From the NCBI GenBank assembly GCA_022559985.1, contig JAFJTR010000158.1, positions 1 through 29,801 on the forward strand: 29,801 nucleotides of DNA, written 5' to 3'. The notes under the pieces were generated by a model. It searched no databases. It was not told where the DNA came from and saw only the letters and a program-made list of their open reading frames with translations. Shown one piece after another: positions 29,753 to 29,801 of this stretch. The translations under genes were made by a program, and so were the position numbers. Position 1 is the first letter of the stretch. Each line of letters opens with the position of its first letter. The stretch comes from Parastagonospora avenae f. sp. tritici 18332-5. Its lineage: Eukaryota; Ascomycota; Dothideomycetes; Pleosporales; Phaeosphaeriaceae.

Positions 29753-29801
29753 ACAATCTCTGATTTACTATATATATTGCTCATAGCTACATACAATAAC
29801 A
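29753..29801. repeat. Terminal direct repeat, right copy
   Basis: This repeat is the partner of bases 1-49, in the same orientation, with one mismatch. It begins 200 bp after the end of the BTB-like tail remnant, inside a region with no gene. Confidence 0.9.

Noticed and set aside
1..29801. CRISPR array, bacterial operon or plasmid
   Set aside because: Spliceosomal introns and fungal gene families throughout; no regularly spaced short repeats.

Overview
This window is a segment of a filamentous ascomycete genome, most likely a dothideomycete of the Capnodiales/Mycosphaerellales type. The evidence is short introns of about 43-65 nt with GT-AG borders and CTAAC/CTGAC-like branch sites, fungal housekeeping genes, and a BTB-like gene family that I associate with these fungi. 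Gene order is mixed-strand and there are no operons. Exon borders below come from reading splice sites by eye and protein-family continuity. I ran no search.

Region 1 (1-10.7 kb) is conserved core genome: an HxGH/STxIR nucleotidyltransferase (NMNAT-like, minus), a small unknown gene whose frame is broken (minus), a TMEM205-like membrane protein (minus), the methyltransferases EFM7 (plus) and EFM4 (minus) meeting tail to tail with 14 bp between their stops, an F-box protein (minus), a HAPSTR1/C16orf72-like protein (plus), a small two-exon DMAC1/DUF4536-like protein (minus), and the AP-3 mu subunit (plus).

Region 2 (10.7-12.4 kb) is a gene-poor transition. It holds a three-copy degenerate repeat and one doubtful membrane-protein ORF.

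Region 3 (12.4-26 kb) looks like a natural-product cluster of the isocyanide synthase/dityrosine type. It has an isocyanide synthase fused to a TauD/PvcB-like Fe(II)/2-oxoglutarate dioxygenase (minus), a divergently placed Dit2-like cytochrome P450 (plus), a second, stand-alone Dit1-like synthase (minus), a DHA1-type MFS exporter resembling the Dtr1 class (plus), and an Atg22-like MFS protein (plus). The proposed logic is that the synthases turn an amino acid, probably aromatic, into an isonitrile or N-formyl product, the fused dioxygenase desaturates/decarboxylates it as PvcB/IsnB do, the P450 oxidises or couples it, and the transporters move the product or its precursor. There is no PKS, NRPS or recognisable regulator in the window. 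Intergenic stretches of 0.75-1.7 kb within the cluster contain no gene I can support.

Region 4 (26-29.8 kb) carries two paralogous BTB-like genes. The first is intact with a long charged coiled-coil tail. The second stops early, and its tail lies downstream as a separate remnant interrupted by a stop. The first and last 49 bases of the window are nearly identical direct repeats.
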